47,556 nucleotides of DNA from Dethiosulfovibrio peptidovorans (GTDB lineage: Bacteria; Synergistota; Synergistia; Synergistales; Dethiosulfovibrionaceae): positions 1-47,556 of the forward strand of contig PDTB01000030.1 of the NCBI GenBank assembly GCA_002748665.1. The letters run 5' to 3'. A program made the translations under genes and the position numbers. This document shows, piece after piece, positions 34,539 to 42,762 of this stretch; position 1 is the first letter of the stretch; each line of letters begins with the position of its first letter. The notes under the pieces were generated by a model. That model did not search any database. It was not told the origin of the DNA and was given only the letters and a program-made list of their open reading frames with translations.

Positions 34539-36593
34539 ATGAACGGTGTGACGACCATGAACGACAATATCGTCTCCGGCAACGCTATGACCATCAAACT
34601 GGGAACTGACCTTCCCGAACGGGCTGCCTTCGTCGAGGGCATCCGCCGAGCTCCCGACCGAGGATGGACACTCAACAAGTCCGAGACCGAGCTGGCACTG
34701 AAAAACGCCCTGAGATACGTCCCGGAAGAGCTCCACGAGGCCCTGGCTCCCGAGTTTATGGAGGAACTTCGAACCACCGGACGAATCTACGCTTATCGCT
34801 ACCGCCCGGCTGGGCGGATCTACGGCAAGCCCATCGACGAATACAGGGGCAAATGCACCGCAGGCAAGGCTTTTCAGGTCATGATAGACAACAACCTGGA
34901 TTTCGAGATCGCCCTCTACCCGTATGAGCTCGTCACCTACGGCGAGACCGGACAGGTGTGCCAGAACTGGCTTCAGTACCGGCTTATCAAAAAATACCTG
35001 GAGGAGCTTACCGACGAGACGACTCTCGTGGTCGAGAGCGGCCACCCTCTAGGGCTCTTCAAGTCCAAACCAGATGCGCCTCGGGTCATCATCACCAACG
35101 GGCTGCTTATCGGCATTTTTGACAACCAGAACGAGTGGCATCGAGGCATGCAGTTGGGAGTTACCAACTACGGTCAGATGACCGCTGGTGGGTGGATGTA
35201 CATCGGCCCTCAGGGCATCGTCCATGGGACCTTCAACACGGTTCTGAACGCTGCACGGCAACGCCTGGGCGTTGGTGCCAAGGATAACTTGGCAGGGATT
35301 CTTTTTGTCTCCTCTGGACTGGGGGGCATGAGCGGTGCTCAGCCCAAAGCCATTGAGATCGCCGGCGGCGTGGGGATCGTAGCCGAAGTCGACGCTTCCC
35401 GGATCGAGACCCGTTACAGTCAGGGCTGGGTATCCAAAGTCACCGACAGCTGCAAAGACGCATTCGCCATGGCTCAAGACGCGATGGACAGGAAAGAGCC
35501 CCTCTCCATCGCGTACCACGGCAACGTGGTGGACCTGCTGGAGTACGCCGAGAGCAACGACGTCGAGATTCCCCTGCTGTCGGATCAAACATCCTGTCAT
35601 GCACCGTACGACGGCGGCTACTGTCCGGTGGACATGACGTTTGAGGAGAGAACCACCATGCTCCACGACGATCCGTCTCAGTTCCGAAAAAAAGTTGACG
35701 AAACCCTCCGGCGTCATTATGCCGTCATCAAAAAACTGACGACCAGGGGGACCTACTTCTTCGATTACGGCAACTCCTTCATGAGAGCCGTCTACGATGC
35801 CGGGGTCACCGAGATCTGCAAAAACGGCGAGAACACCTACGACGGCTTCATCTGGCCATCCTACGTTGAGGACATCATGGGCCCAGTGCTCTTCGACTAT
35901 GGCTACGGTCCCTTCCGCTGGTGCTGCCTGAGCGGTGATCCCGAGGACCTCAGAAAGACGGACAAAGCCGCCATGAACTGTATCGACCCCGATCGTCGGA
36001 GCCAGGATTACGACAACTGGGTCTGGATTCGAGATGCCGAGAAAAACAAGCTGGTCGTCGGAACCCAGTGCCGTATTCTCTACCAGGACGCCGAAGGGCG
36101 AACCAAGATCGCCCTGAAATTCAACGACATGGTCCGCAAAGGCGAGATCGGCCCCGTCATGCTGGGACGAGACCATCACGACGTCTCGGGCACCGACTCA
36201 CCCTACCGGGAGACATCCAGCGTAAAGGACGGAAGCAACATCTGCGCCGACATGGCCACACAGTGCTTTGCAGGAAACGCCGCTCGAGGCATGACCCTCT
36301 GCGCACTCCACAACGGAGGTGGGGTCGGTATCGGCAAAGTCACAAACGGAGGCTTCGGCATGCTCCTGGACGGCTCAGAACAAGCCGATGAGATCGTCAA
36401 ATCAGCCATGATGTGGGACGTCCTGGGTGGAGTCGCCCGCCGGGCATGGGCACGATGCGACCATGCTGTCGAAGTCAGCCGAGATGTCAATGAGAACTAC
36501 AGAGGCGAGTATCACATCACCCTCCCCTTCGTGCCGAAAGAAGATCTCGTCACCTCCGTGGTTGATAAGGCCTGGAAGAGGAGAAAAGACTGA
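34539..36593 (+). CDS. hutU: Urocanate hydratase, long form
   Basis: 684 residues if translation starts at ATG 34539; ATG 34557 is an alternative with a slightly better upstream GGTG. Urocanase hydrates urocanate to imidazolonepropionate using tightly bound NAD+. The NAD-binding block is SSGLGGMSGAQPKAIEIAGG, the active-site region YGPFRWCCLSGDPEDL carries the conserved cysteine, and RDHHDVSGTDSPYRETS and HNGGGVGIG complete the signature. It is about 120 residues longer than the roughly 555-residue HutU of proteobacteria and Bacillus, with the extra length in the N-terminal portion and insertions; this longer type occurs in other anaerobes. Last gene of the hut operon. Confidence 0.95.
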   Translation: MNGVTTMNDNIVSGNAMTIKLGTDLPERAAFVEGIRRAPDRGWTLNKSETELALKNALRYVPEELHEALAPEFMEELRTTGRIYAYRYRPAGRIYGKPIDEYRGKCTAGKAFQVMIDNNLDFEIALYPYELVTYGETGQVCQNWLQYRLIKKYLEELTDETTLVVESGHPLGLFKSKPDAPRVIITNGLLIGIFDNQNEWHRGMQLGVTNYGQMTAGGWMYIGPQGIVHGTFNTVLNAARQRLGVGAKDNLAGILFVSSGLGGMSGAQPKAIEIAGGVGIVAEVDASRIETRYSQGWVSKVTDSCKDAFAMAQDAMDRKEPLSIAYHGNVVDLLEYAESNDVEIPLLSDQTSCHAPYDGGYCPVDMTFEERTTMLHDDPSQFRKKVDETLRRHYAVIKKLTTRGTYFFDYGNSFMRAVYDAGVTEICKNGENTYDGFIWPSYVEDIMGPVLFDYGYGPFRWCCLSGDPEDLRKTDKAAMNCIDPDRRSQDYDNWVWIRDAEKNKLVVGTQCRILYQDAEGRTKIALKFNDMVRKGEIGPVMLGRDHHDVSGTDSPYRETSSVKDGSNICADMATQCFAGNAARGMTLCALHNGGGVGIGKVTNGGFGMLLDGSEQADEIVKSAMMWDVLGGVARRAWARCDHAVEVSRDVNENYRGEYHITLPFVPKEDLVTSVVDKAWKRRKD

Positions 36594-36626
36594 TATTTTA
36601 CCCTAAAAAGCGGCATAAAATGCATA

Positions 36627-36665
36627 AGAGGTTCCGTCATTCCATCTGACGGGACCTCTCTTTTG
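36627..36665 (+). terminator. Rho-independent terminator of the hut operon
   Basis: AGAGGTTCCGTCA (36627-36639) pairs with TGACGGGACCTCT (36647-36659) with one G-U, followed by CTTTTG. It separates hutU from the next transcription unit. Confidence 0.9.
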
Positions 36666-36693
36666 TTGCCTAGGACAAAAAACATGATATAGT
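36666..36693 (+). promoter_or_regulatory. Promoter of the exported-oxidoreductase/FMN gene pair
   Basis: TTGCCT (36666-36671), 16 bp, TATAGT (36688-36693). The -35 box directly follows the hut terminator tail, leaving a leader of about 110 nt before a strong AAGAAGGAGG ribosome site. Confidence 0.5.
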
Positions 36694-36806
36694 ATTCATA
36701 TATATAAAAAGAATTAAAATAACTCAGTATGCTTTTGTACGAGGCAAAACTGCGGCGCAACTTATTTTACATGCAGCTTTAATGACCTTAAGAAGGAGGA
36801 AGAACG

Positions 36807-38054
36807 ATGAAAAAAACGACACTTCTGTTTGGAGTATTGCTGATCGTAACTCTTGTCGCAGGCGGCAGAGGAAATATGGCCATCGGAGCTGAGACCAAAA
36901 AACCTGAGGCGGAGGACCGGTACGAGGTCTCCCTCAAAGCGAGAGGCTCGATCTCGTTCAACGTACATACCGAGCACGACAAAGAATGGGTCGACAACAT
37001 AACGGGACTATACCTAAGAAAAAAGACAGGCTCTCCTGCAAACCAGAAAATGGACCTCGTGTCGGAAAAAAATCTCGTGGATAAGGGAAAATACGCAATA
37101 AACACCGTACGGATAACCATGGACAGCGATTTATTCTCTTTAAAACCTGAAGAAGTCGCTGAGTACGAAATTTGTATCACGTCCAAAGGCGCAGACCCCG
37201 TATTGATGACTCTCAAGGTCACAAACTACAGACCCCTCACCTTCACGTTAAGAATGTTCGACAAAAATGGCAAATTGAAAAAAGTAAAATCATATACCTT
37301 TGATGAGATGAAAAAACTTGCAAAGACAGAGGGATACTACAGTTCGGGCTGTGTCATGCATGGGCTTATCAGTTTCCGCGCTCAGGGTGTACTCCTGAAG
37401 GATTTATTGGCCGATGCTGGCTTTGAATTCTCCAAGGGCATGTCGCTGGCATGCAGAACGACGGATGCTCCCACCGAGATCAAAGCCACGAAGGTCAACT
37501 CGAGCACCCGTACTGGTGAGGTGATGCAAAACCCTCAAAAATATTGGATAAAGCCTAGATCCACAAATAAATACAAGCATACGTACGAGGAACTTCTGGG
37601 GAGAAAACGATACTTTGTCTCCGCTCCCTGGGATGATACAACAATCGGACAAATTCTGAAGGACGACGGTAGAAAATTCAGCTTCAGCGCCAGAGAGTCC
37701 CTGGCCTCCAATCCCAAATATCTGATCCCCGTGCACCCCATCATCGCCATAAAATATACAGAGCTTCAATATAATTCGAACTCAGCGGATATCCGTACCT
37801 TCCAGGATAAATTCTACGATCTGACGGCAGATGAAAGGGCTTTCCGTTTTCTCTACGGACTTGCACTGGACGATGACCCCGTCGTCAACGTCACAGCATA
37901 CGATAAAGAGGCAAAGGAATACCCTGTCGTGGAAACCCCTGAAAATAAAGGCAAGATCGCGCTGGAAGAGGGCCACGACCCCTGTGGAACTACCGCAAGA
38001 CAAGCGAAGAACGTCTTTGGGATCGATATCTTTGAAGATGGTTCCGAAAAATAG
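36807..38054 (+). CDS. Exported protein with a sulfite-oxidase/MsrP-like segment
   Basis: 415 residues with a signal peptide (KKTTLLFGVLLIVTLVAGG). The region 140-215 (YTFDEMKKLA, YYSSGCVMHG, RAQGVLLKDLLADAGFEF) resembles the molybdopterin-binding fold of sulfite-oxidase-type enzymes. In those, a cysteine in this position ligates molybdenum; Cys182 would be that ligand, and Cys216 follows. The N-terminal 130 residues look like a separate beta-rich domain and are unassigned. The next gene encodes an FMN-binding/heme membrane protein, reminiscent of the MsrP-MsrQ pair. Cofactor and substrate are not established, and the similarity is partial, so it could also be a non-catalytic relative. Confidence 0.5.
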   Translation: MKKTTLLFGVLLIVTLVAGGRGNMAIGAETKKPEAEDRYEVSLKARGSISFNVHTEHDKEWVDNITGLYLRKKTGSPANQKMDLVSEKNLVDKGKYAINTVRITMDSDLFSLKPEEVAEYEICITSKGADPVLMTLKVTNYRPLTFTLRMFDKNGKLKKVKSYTFDEMKKLAKTEGYYSSGCVMHGLISFRAQGVLLKDLLADAGFEFSKGMSLACRTTDAPTEIKATKVNSSTRTGEVMQNPQKYWIKPRSTNKYKHTYEELLGRKRYFVSAPWDDTTIGQILKDDGRKFSFSARESLASNPKYLIPVHPIIAIKYTELQYNSNSADIRTFQDKFYDLTADERAFRFLYGLALDDDPVVNVTAYDKEAKEYPVVETPENKGKIALEEGHDPCGTTARQAKNVFGIDIFEDGSEK

Positions 38055-38094
38055 CGAGGTATAAGCGTCCTGTTAAGACGGACCGGCTAATCAC

Positions 38095-38121
38095 GTAATC
38101 AAGCCGACTGGGGCTTATTAC
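38095..38121 (+). other. Hairpin after the exported-protein gene
   Basis: GTAAT (38095-38099), bulged C, AAGCC (38101-38105) pairs with GGCTT-ATTAC (38112-38121). No T-run follows, so it is more likely a processing or stabilising hairpin than a terminator. Confidence 0.45.
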
Positions 38122-38134
38122 AAGACCTCTTCTC

Positions 38135-38218
38135 CCGGCAAAGCCGCCCATGAGACCAATAGAAATTTAACTTCTAGTGCTTCTCCAATCGAAATAAACG
38201 TCCTGGCGGCTTTGCCGG
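38135..38218 (+). promoter_or_regulatory. 14-bp inverted repeat enclosing a structured leader of the FMN gene
   Basis: CCGGCAAAGCCGCC (38135-38148) is perfectly complementary to 38205-38218, with a 56-nt interior that contains a nested TAGAA/TTCTA pair. The right arm ends just before the ribosome site of the FMN-domain gene, so folding could affect its translation. No known riboswitch consensus, including FMN, was recognised. Confidence 0.45.
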
Positions 38219-38248
38219 CACGAGGAGGGGAAAGGGAACACCGATATC

Positions 38249-39406
38249 ATGAAGAAAAATTTTCCATCTCTTATGGCATCACGGATGTATCTGATCCTCC
38301 TCGCTCTTGTTTTGTGTCTGTGCTGTCAAAGCTCAACGGCCCTGGCGGGCCACGGCAGCACAGACACCTCATCTCCGAAGGAGAAAACTCAGGAACTGAA
38401 AGACGGGATCTACACGGGATCAGCCATTGGATATGTCGACAGAATCGTCGTAGAGGTGACCGTCTCCGAAGGAAAAATCACTCAATTAAAAATCATTGAA
38501 GACGCAGAGGATATCGAATATATGGACATGGCCCTCTCTCTGCTGGAGGACGTGATCGATAAGCAAAGCACGGATGTGGACACGGTGGGGGGGGCAACCA
38601 GCAGCAGCAAGGGAATTTTAAAGGCCGTTGCCCAAGCCCTTGAGAAGGCATCAGAGCAAGCTTCCCCCGAGATACAGAACGAGACGCTGAGCGCCGATGT
38701 CGTCGTTCACACTCTTGCTAAATTAAAAATTCTATTTTCTCTACTTGTGTGCCTCGTGATAGCTGTAATTTTAAACACCCCCATCAAAAGACACCCCTGG
38801 GTTTTTTATGCCGGAGCTCTTCTGGTGGCTCTGCTGAGTCTGTTCTATTATCCCCTGAAGTGGAGCTCGTTGTTCCCTGACTGGTGCGACAAGCTCGTGC
38901 TCGATTCAATGCTCCGTGGGACTTTTCCCACAGCGCTTTTCATCTGCGTCATGTACGCCGGTGCGTTGCCCATACAGAACCGCATCACTCAAAAACTCAT
39001 GAGAATCCGGACGGAATTCTCCATCGCAGCGTGCATTATAACCTTGAGTCATAACATCACATATGGGAAGGTCTATTTCAAAGCCATGATGACGGGGTTT
39101 AAGGGAGTCCCCATACAATATGGGATCGCGACCCTGATCACGCTTCTCCTTCTCACGATCATGATCCCTCTTTTCATCACCTCGTTTCCCTCCGTTCGGC
39201 GCACAATGACGCCTCGACGCTGGAAAAAACTCCAACGGTGGGCGTACGTTTTTTATGGAGGTATATATTGCCACGTGGCGGTTATGTACATTTTTGACCT
39301 TAAAAAAAGAGCTCTTGAACTGGCTTTATACACGATCCTCTTTGGAACATATGGATGTCTTCGAATCACGAAAGCCTTCAAAGAGCAAAAAAACCGATCA
39401 ATATAA
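38249..39406 (+). CDS. Exported FMN-binding domain fused to MsrQ-like heme membrane domain
   Basis: 385 residues: a signal sequence or membrane anchor (MYLILLALVLCLCC), then an FMN-binding domain (about 50-135; DGIYTGSAIGYVDRIVVEVTV) with VDTVGGATSSS. Thr117 there is the expected attachment point for FMN by an ApbE-type flavin transferase (family consensus S/D-G-A-T). Next comes a ferric-reductase-like membrane domain of about six helices (150-375), with His in ITLSHNITYG and in IYCHVAVMY as candidate heme ligands and RRWKKLQRWAYV recalling MsrQ. The fusion would pass electrons across the membrane to the flavin and to the exported protein encoded upstream. Confidence 0.7.
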   Translation: MKKNFPSLMASRMYLILLALVLCLCCQSSTALAGHGSTDTSSPKEKTQELKDGIYTGSAIGYVDRIVVEVTVSEGKITQLKIIEDAEDIEYMDMALSLLEDVIDKQSTDVDTVGGATSSSKGILKAVAQALEKASEQASPEIQNETLSADVVVHTLAKLKILFSLLVCLVIAVILNTPIKRHPWVFYAGALLVALLSLFYYPLKWSSLFPDWCDKLVLDSMLRGTFPTALFICVMYAGALPIQNRITQKLMRIRTEFSIAACIITLSHNITYGKVYFKAMMTGFKGVPIQYGIATLITLLLLTIMIPLFITSFPSVRRTMTPRRWKKLQRWAYVFYGGIYCHVAVMYIFDLKKRALELALYTILFGTYGCLRITKAFKEQKNRSI

Positions 39407-39480
39407 TCGGGAAGGTGCCAAAAATTCATGATAGATAGATAGGCACACATCCAGTATGAACCACCTGACCGTACCGTAGA
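39407..39480. other. Start of a 510-bp non-coding stretch
   Basis: The region 39407-39916 separates the FMN gene from the convergent AbgT gene. It holds, in order, a terminator, an unassigned GC-rich stretch, repeat copy B and the minus-strand terminator of abgT. A minus-strand open frame across it is the repeat and not a gene. Confidence 0.5.
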
Positions 39481-39528
39481 CGAAAGGAGGTGCCACTCTG
39501 GCTCAGGGGGGTACCTCCTTTCGTTATG
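39481..39528 (+). terminator. Hairpin terminator with a recurrent tail
   Basis: CGAAAGGAGGT (39481-39491) pairs with ACCTCCTTTCG (39513-39523) and is followed by TTATG. The last 15 bases, CCTCCTTTCGTTATG (39514-39528), recur exactly at the terminator after the XdhC gene (47482-47496). Confidence 0.6.
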
Positions 39529-39613
39529 TGAGCGAGGCAGACATCGTCCCAAGCCGAGAGGACACAGGAGATACCCTTCGAGGCGACGGTACGGAGTAGG
39601 CAGGTCAAAAACA

Positions 39614-39689
39614 CGTTTGGGGGCGAGAGAGGACTCTGGCAAAACGATCTGAGGCTGGGAGAGTCGGATGCAGGTTTTTAGAGGGGCCC
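39614..39689 (-). repeat. Dispersed repeat, copy B (partial)
   Basis: On the minus strand this matches 189-262 of copy A along about 75 bases, including the CCTCTAAAAACCT and TCTCCCAGCCTCAG blocks, with around ten differences. The right terminal inverted repeat of copy A is only vaguely present (GTTTTTGACC), so this copy is truncated or rearranged. Confidence 0.75.
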
Positions 39690-39809
39690 TGTAGTGATAT
39701 GCGGAAAACGCGTACAGGGAGATTTCTCCAAAGGCTTTAGGCGTCATCAACGTCGGCGATGGTGATACCAGGAATGAAAATCAAAAGACCATGAAGGCCA
39801 CAGAAGACA

Positions 39810-39851
39810 AAAATCGCCCCGACGTGTACGTGCAGTTTCAACGTCAGGGCG
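39810..39851 (-). terminator. Terminator of the abgT-M20 operon
   Basis: On the minus strand, CGCCCTGACGT pairs with ACGTCGGGGCG (one G-U) across a 15-nt loop, followed by ATTTTTG. It lies 65 bp after the AbgT stop codon. Confidence 0.8.
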
Positions 39852-39916
39852 GTCTATTCACGATCTGGGTGGGATCTATCGATCCAACCGCACAGCAACT
39901 CCTACGTCAATCATGA

Positions 39917-41467
39917 TCACCCGATAAAAATGGACGCACCCGGCCCAAGAGGCAGGTTCAGGAAATACCATACGGCTAAAAGCACGATCCAAATGGCCAT
40001 GAAGAACAGGGACAGAGGAACCCCACGAGAGACGATGGTACCGATTCCTGCCTCATCGTCGTATTTCGCCGCAAAGCCCAGAAGAATGGGGAAGTAGGGC
40101 ATCATAGGCGTGATAGAGTTGGTACACGAGTCACCGATACGATAGAGCAATTGGGCCAGCTGAGGCGAGTAGCCCAGGTAGTACAACATGGGTACGATGA
40201 CCGGGGCCATGAAAGCCCATTTGGTGGACCCGCTGGTGACAAAAAGGTTAACAAAAGTAGAAAACAGGATAATCATCACCAAGAGACTGAACCCCGTGAA
40301 CCCTGCGGACTGAAGCGCACCGGCCAACTTCACCGCCATGACGATGGCCATGTTGGATTTTGTGAAGGCTGCGATGAAATTAGCGATGGGCAGGATGATG
40401 ACGATATAGCTGGCCATACCGCCAACCCCTGAGACCATTGAAGCGACCAGCTCCTTAGCCGAGGTGATCGTCCCCGCTTTCCTCCCGTAGATGAGACCTA
40501 CCAGGATAAAGTACAGAAGCAGGATGGGGACCAACCCTTTGATCAGGGGCGAGGGGATAAGCACGTCCTTCACGGGGTCCCGAAGGATGCTTCCCGGTAC
40601 AAAAGCATAACCGATAATGCCGATCCAGTAGATAGCTGTAAAGAACATCGCCATCCGGAAGGCCTTGGCCTCCTCGGGGGAGACCTCAAATCCGGCGCCG
40701 CCGTGGCGCATCTCCCTGGCGGCCTCGCAGTGTTCGAACTTCTCATCCCACTGGCCGAAGGTGGGCATCATGAACTTGCTGACGAACACCGCAGCCAGAG
40801 CCGAGATCACCACGGTTGAAGCTATCATGAAGAAATAGTTCGCCGTGGGGTACACCTCGGCGCCGGGCTTGACGATCTGATACGCCGTTGTCGTGATCCC
40901 TGCAAGAAGGAGGTCGGTTCCGGCAATAAACAAGTTGGCGGTGAACCCGGCACAGACAGCACCGTACCCCACCACCAGCCCGAAAATGGGGTTCTTTTTC
41001 ATGGAGAAGAACAAAGACGCTGTCAGGGGCGGCACGATGACGATAGCCGCATCGGAGGCCAGGTTACCGCAGATTCCAAAGAGAAACACGGCAAAAATGA
41101 CGAATTTCTCCGGAACGTTCGAGATATTCTTCATGAGGTTCTCCAGGAACCCCGACTTGGTCGTGACCCCCAGCCCAATCATCATCACCAGAACCAACCC
41201 CAGAGGGGGGAATTTAGCGAAGTTCTTGACCATGTTACGTACTGTCCAATCGAACCCCTTATGGGACAGCAGATTCACGACCGCCACCGACGTGTCGGTT
41301 CCAGGCTTGGTCACGGACACGCCCTCGAAGAGCGCCGAGAGGATCAGAACCAGGGCCCATAGGCCTATGAACAACCAAAACGGATGAGGCAGCTTGTTCC
41401 CAGCGACCTCAATCCCCTTGATAATCTTGACGAGAACTCCTTCTTTTGCCCGTGCATTTTCAGTCAT
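39917..41467 (-). CDS. AbgT-family transporter (p-aminobenzoyl-glutamate type)
   Basis: A 516-residue membrane protein with about 11-12 helices. HPFWLFIGLWALVLILSALF opens the first helix; the AbgT blocks FPPLGLVLVMMIGLGVTTKSGF, LASDAAIVIVPPL, GFTANLFIAGTD and the C-terminal FVTSGSTKWAFMAPVIVPM are clear. Known members import p-aminobenzoyl-glutamate or export antimetabolites. It is the last gene of an operon with two M20 amidohydrolases, as in the abg systems where the imported conjugate is cleaved inside. A GGAGGG ribosome site precedes the ATG. Confidence 0.9.
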   Translation of the reverse strand: MTENARAKEGVLVKIIKGIEVAGNKLPHPFWLFIGLWALVLILSALFEGVSVTKPGTDTSVAVVNLLSHKGFDWTVRNMVKNFAKFPPLGLVLVMMIGLGVTTKSGFLENLMKNISNVPEKFVIFAVFLFGICGNLASDAAIVIVPPLTASLFFSMKKNPIFGLVVGYGAVCAGFTANLFIAGTDLLLAGITTTAYQIVKPGAEVYPTANYFFMIASTVVISALAAVFVSKFMMPTFGQWDEKFEHCEAAREMRHGGAGFEVSPEEAKAFRMAMFFTAIYWIGIIGYAFVPGSILRDPVKDVLIPSPLIKGLVPILLLYFILVGLIYGRKAGTITSAKELVASMVSGVGGMASYIVIILPIANFIAAFTKSNMAIVMAVKLAGALQSAGFTGFSLLVMIILFSTFVNLFVTSGSTKWAFMAPVIVPMLYYLGYSPQLAQLLYRIGDSCTNSITPMMPYFPILLGFAAKYDDEAGIGTIVSRGVPLSLFFMAIWIVLLAVWYFLNLPLGPGASIFIG

Positions 41468-41478
41468 ATGTACCCTCC

Positions 41479-42762
41479 TTAATCGATCTTGGCAACGTCG
41501 GAGACGACACCTGCCAGGACATCAAGACCTATCCCCATGGCTCGTTCGTCAAAATCAAAAGCCTCGTTGTGATGCCCCGCCGAACAGTCGGCCCCGACGA
41601 TGACATACGTCGCCACACCTCCTCGACGCTGCACCCGATCCATCATCCAAGTGGCGTCGTCGCTGCCGCTCATGAGAGCCTCAGCCAGTACATGCATCAC
41701 CCCCTCCGCGTCTTGAGCCGCCCGAACGACCACCTCCACCGCCTCGGGATCACTTGAGGCTGTGATGGCCTCCCCCATCTTGGTCACGTGCCACCCCACG
41801 TCGTACATTTCTGCTGCCGAGCGAACGATGGTCTCGGCCCGACCGTAGACGTACTGGGCAATGTCGTTGGTTTCGCCCCGGGTCTCCACCTTCATGGACG
41901 CCCGGGATGGTACCACGTTTCGTCCCTCCCCAGCCTGAAGCACACCTACATTGACTCGACTGAGACCATCCTTATGAGGGGCAATGCCGTGAAGGTTGAC
42001 GGCAGCCGTAGCGGCGGCCAACAGAGCGTTTTTCCCCTTGTGGGGCTCGGCTCCGGCATGGGCTCCCTGCCCCCGATAGGTCACGTCAAACTTGGTAGTA
42101 CACAGGAACCCCCTGGTACCGGCAACGATCGTTCCGGTGGGGAAGCCCAAGCCCAGATGGGCAGCCACGAAGAAATCCACGTCGTCCAGAAGCCCCCTGG
42201 CCGTCATGGCGTATCCGCCACGAACGCCCTCCTCGGCCGGCTGAAAGAGAAGCTTGATCCGACCTCGGAGCCGATTTTTCTCCTCCATGAGGAATCGTGC
42301 CAGAGCCAGCCCTATAGCGGTGTGGCCATCGTGACCACAAGCGTGCATACATCCGGGGTTTTGAGACGCAAACCCCTTCTGAAACGGCAGATGAGCCCCC
42401 CCATCAGCCTCGGTTGTCTCCACCGAGTCTATATCAAACCGCAGGGCCACAGTCGGTCCAGGACGCCCTGTCTCCACAATAGCGACGGCGCCGGTATAGC
42501 CATCCATCTCCCGTAGCCACCGGGGGTCGGCACCCTGGCTAACCGCCCGTTGGATAAAGGGCTCCAGATCCTCGGGACGCCCCATGATCGAGTTCTCATC
42601 CACCACCGACCGCCCCACAGCCACATCGTAGCCCATGGCTTCCAGGGCACCGGCTACGTAGGCGGTGGTCCAGAACTCGGTCCATCCCGCCTCGGGATGA
42701 CGGTGGAGTTCCCGACGAATTCGGATCATCTCCTCCATAGTACCTGCAACCCCCTCTCTCAT
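41479..42762 (-). CDS. M20 amidohydrolase, AbgA-like
   Basis: 427 residues, zinc-dependent M20D peptidase. CMHACGHDGHTA carries metal ligands, FQPAEEGVRGG the catalytic glutamate and AAHLGLGFPTG the bridging region; HNEAFDFDE near the C-terminus contributes the last ligand. The insertion VVDENSIMGRPEDLEPFIQR is characteristic of AbgA (aminobenzoyl-glutamate utilisation protein A) rather than ordinary aminoacylases. It would cleave the conjugate brought in by the AbgT transporter encoded 11 bp downstream. Its start overlaps the upstream gene by 4 bp. Confidence 0.87.
   Translation of the reverse strand: MREGVAGTMEEMIRIRRELHRHPEAGWTEFWTTAYVAGALEAMGYDVAVGRSVVDENSIMGRPEDLEPFIQRAVSQGADPRWLREMDGYTGAVAIVETGRPGPTVALRFDIDSVETTEADGGAHLPFQKGFASQNPGCMHACGHDGHTAIGLALARFLMEEKNRLRGRIKLLFQPAEEGVRGGYAMTARGLLDDVDFFVAAHLGLGFPTGTIVAGTRGFLCTTKFDVTYRGQGAHAGAEPHKGKNALLAAATAAVNLHGIAPHKDGLSRVNVGVLQAGEGRNVVPSRASMKVETRGETNDIAQYVYGRAETIVRSAAEMYDVGWHVTKMGEAITASSDPEAVEVVVRAAQDAEGVMHVLAEALMSGSDDATWMMDRVQRRGGVATYVIVGADCSAGHHNEAFDFDERAMGIGLDVLAGVVSDVAKID

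Noticed and set aside
38055-38248. FMN riboswitch before the FMN-domain gene
   Set aside because: The conserved RFN element sequences are not present; only an unrelated inverted repeat is visible.
39253-39750. 165-codon minus-strand reading frame across the repeat copy B region
   Set aside because: It runs antisense through the FMN gene and the repeat and has no ribosome site; its similarity to the frame at 14-268 comes only from the shared repeat.
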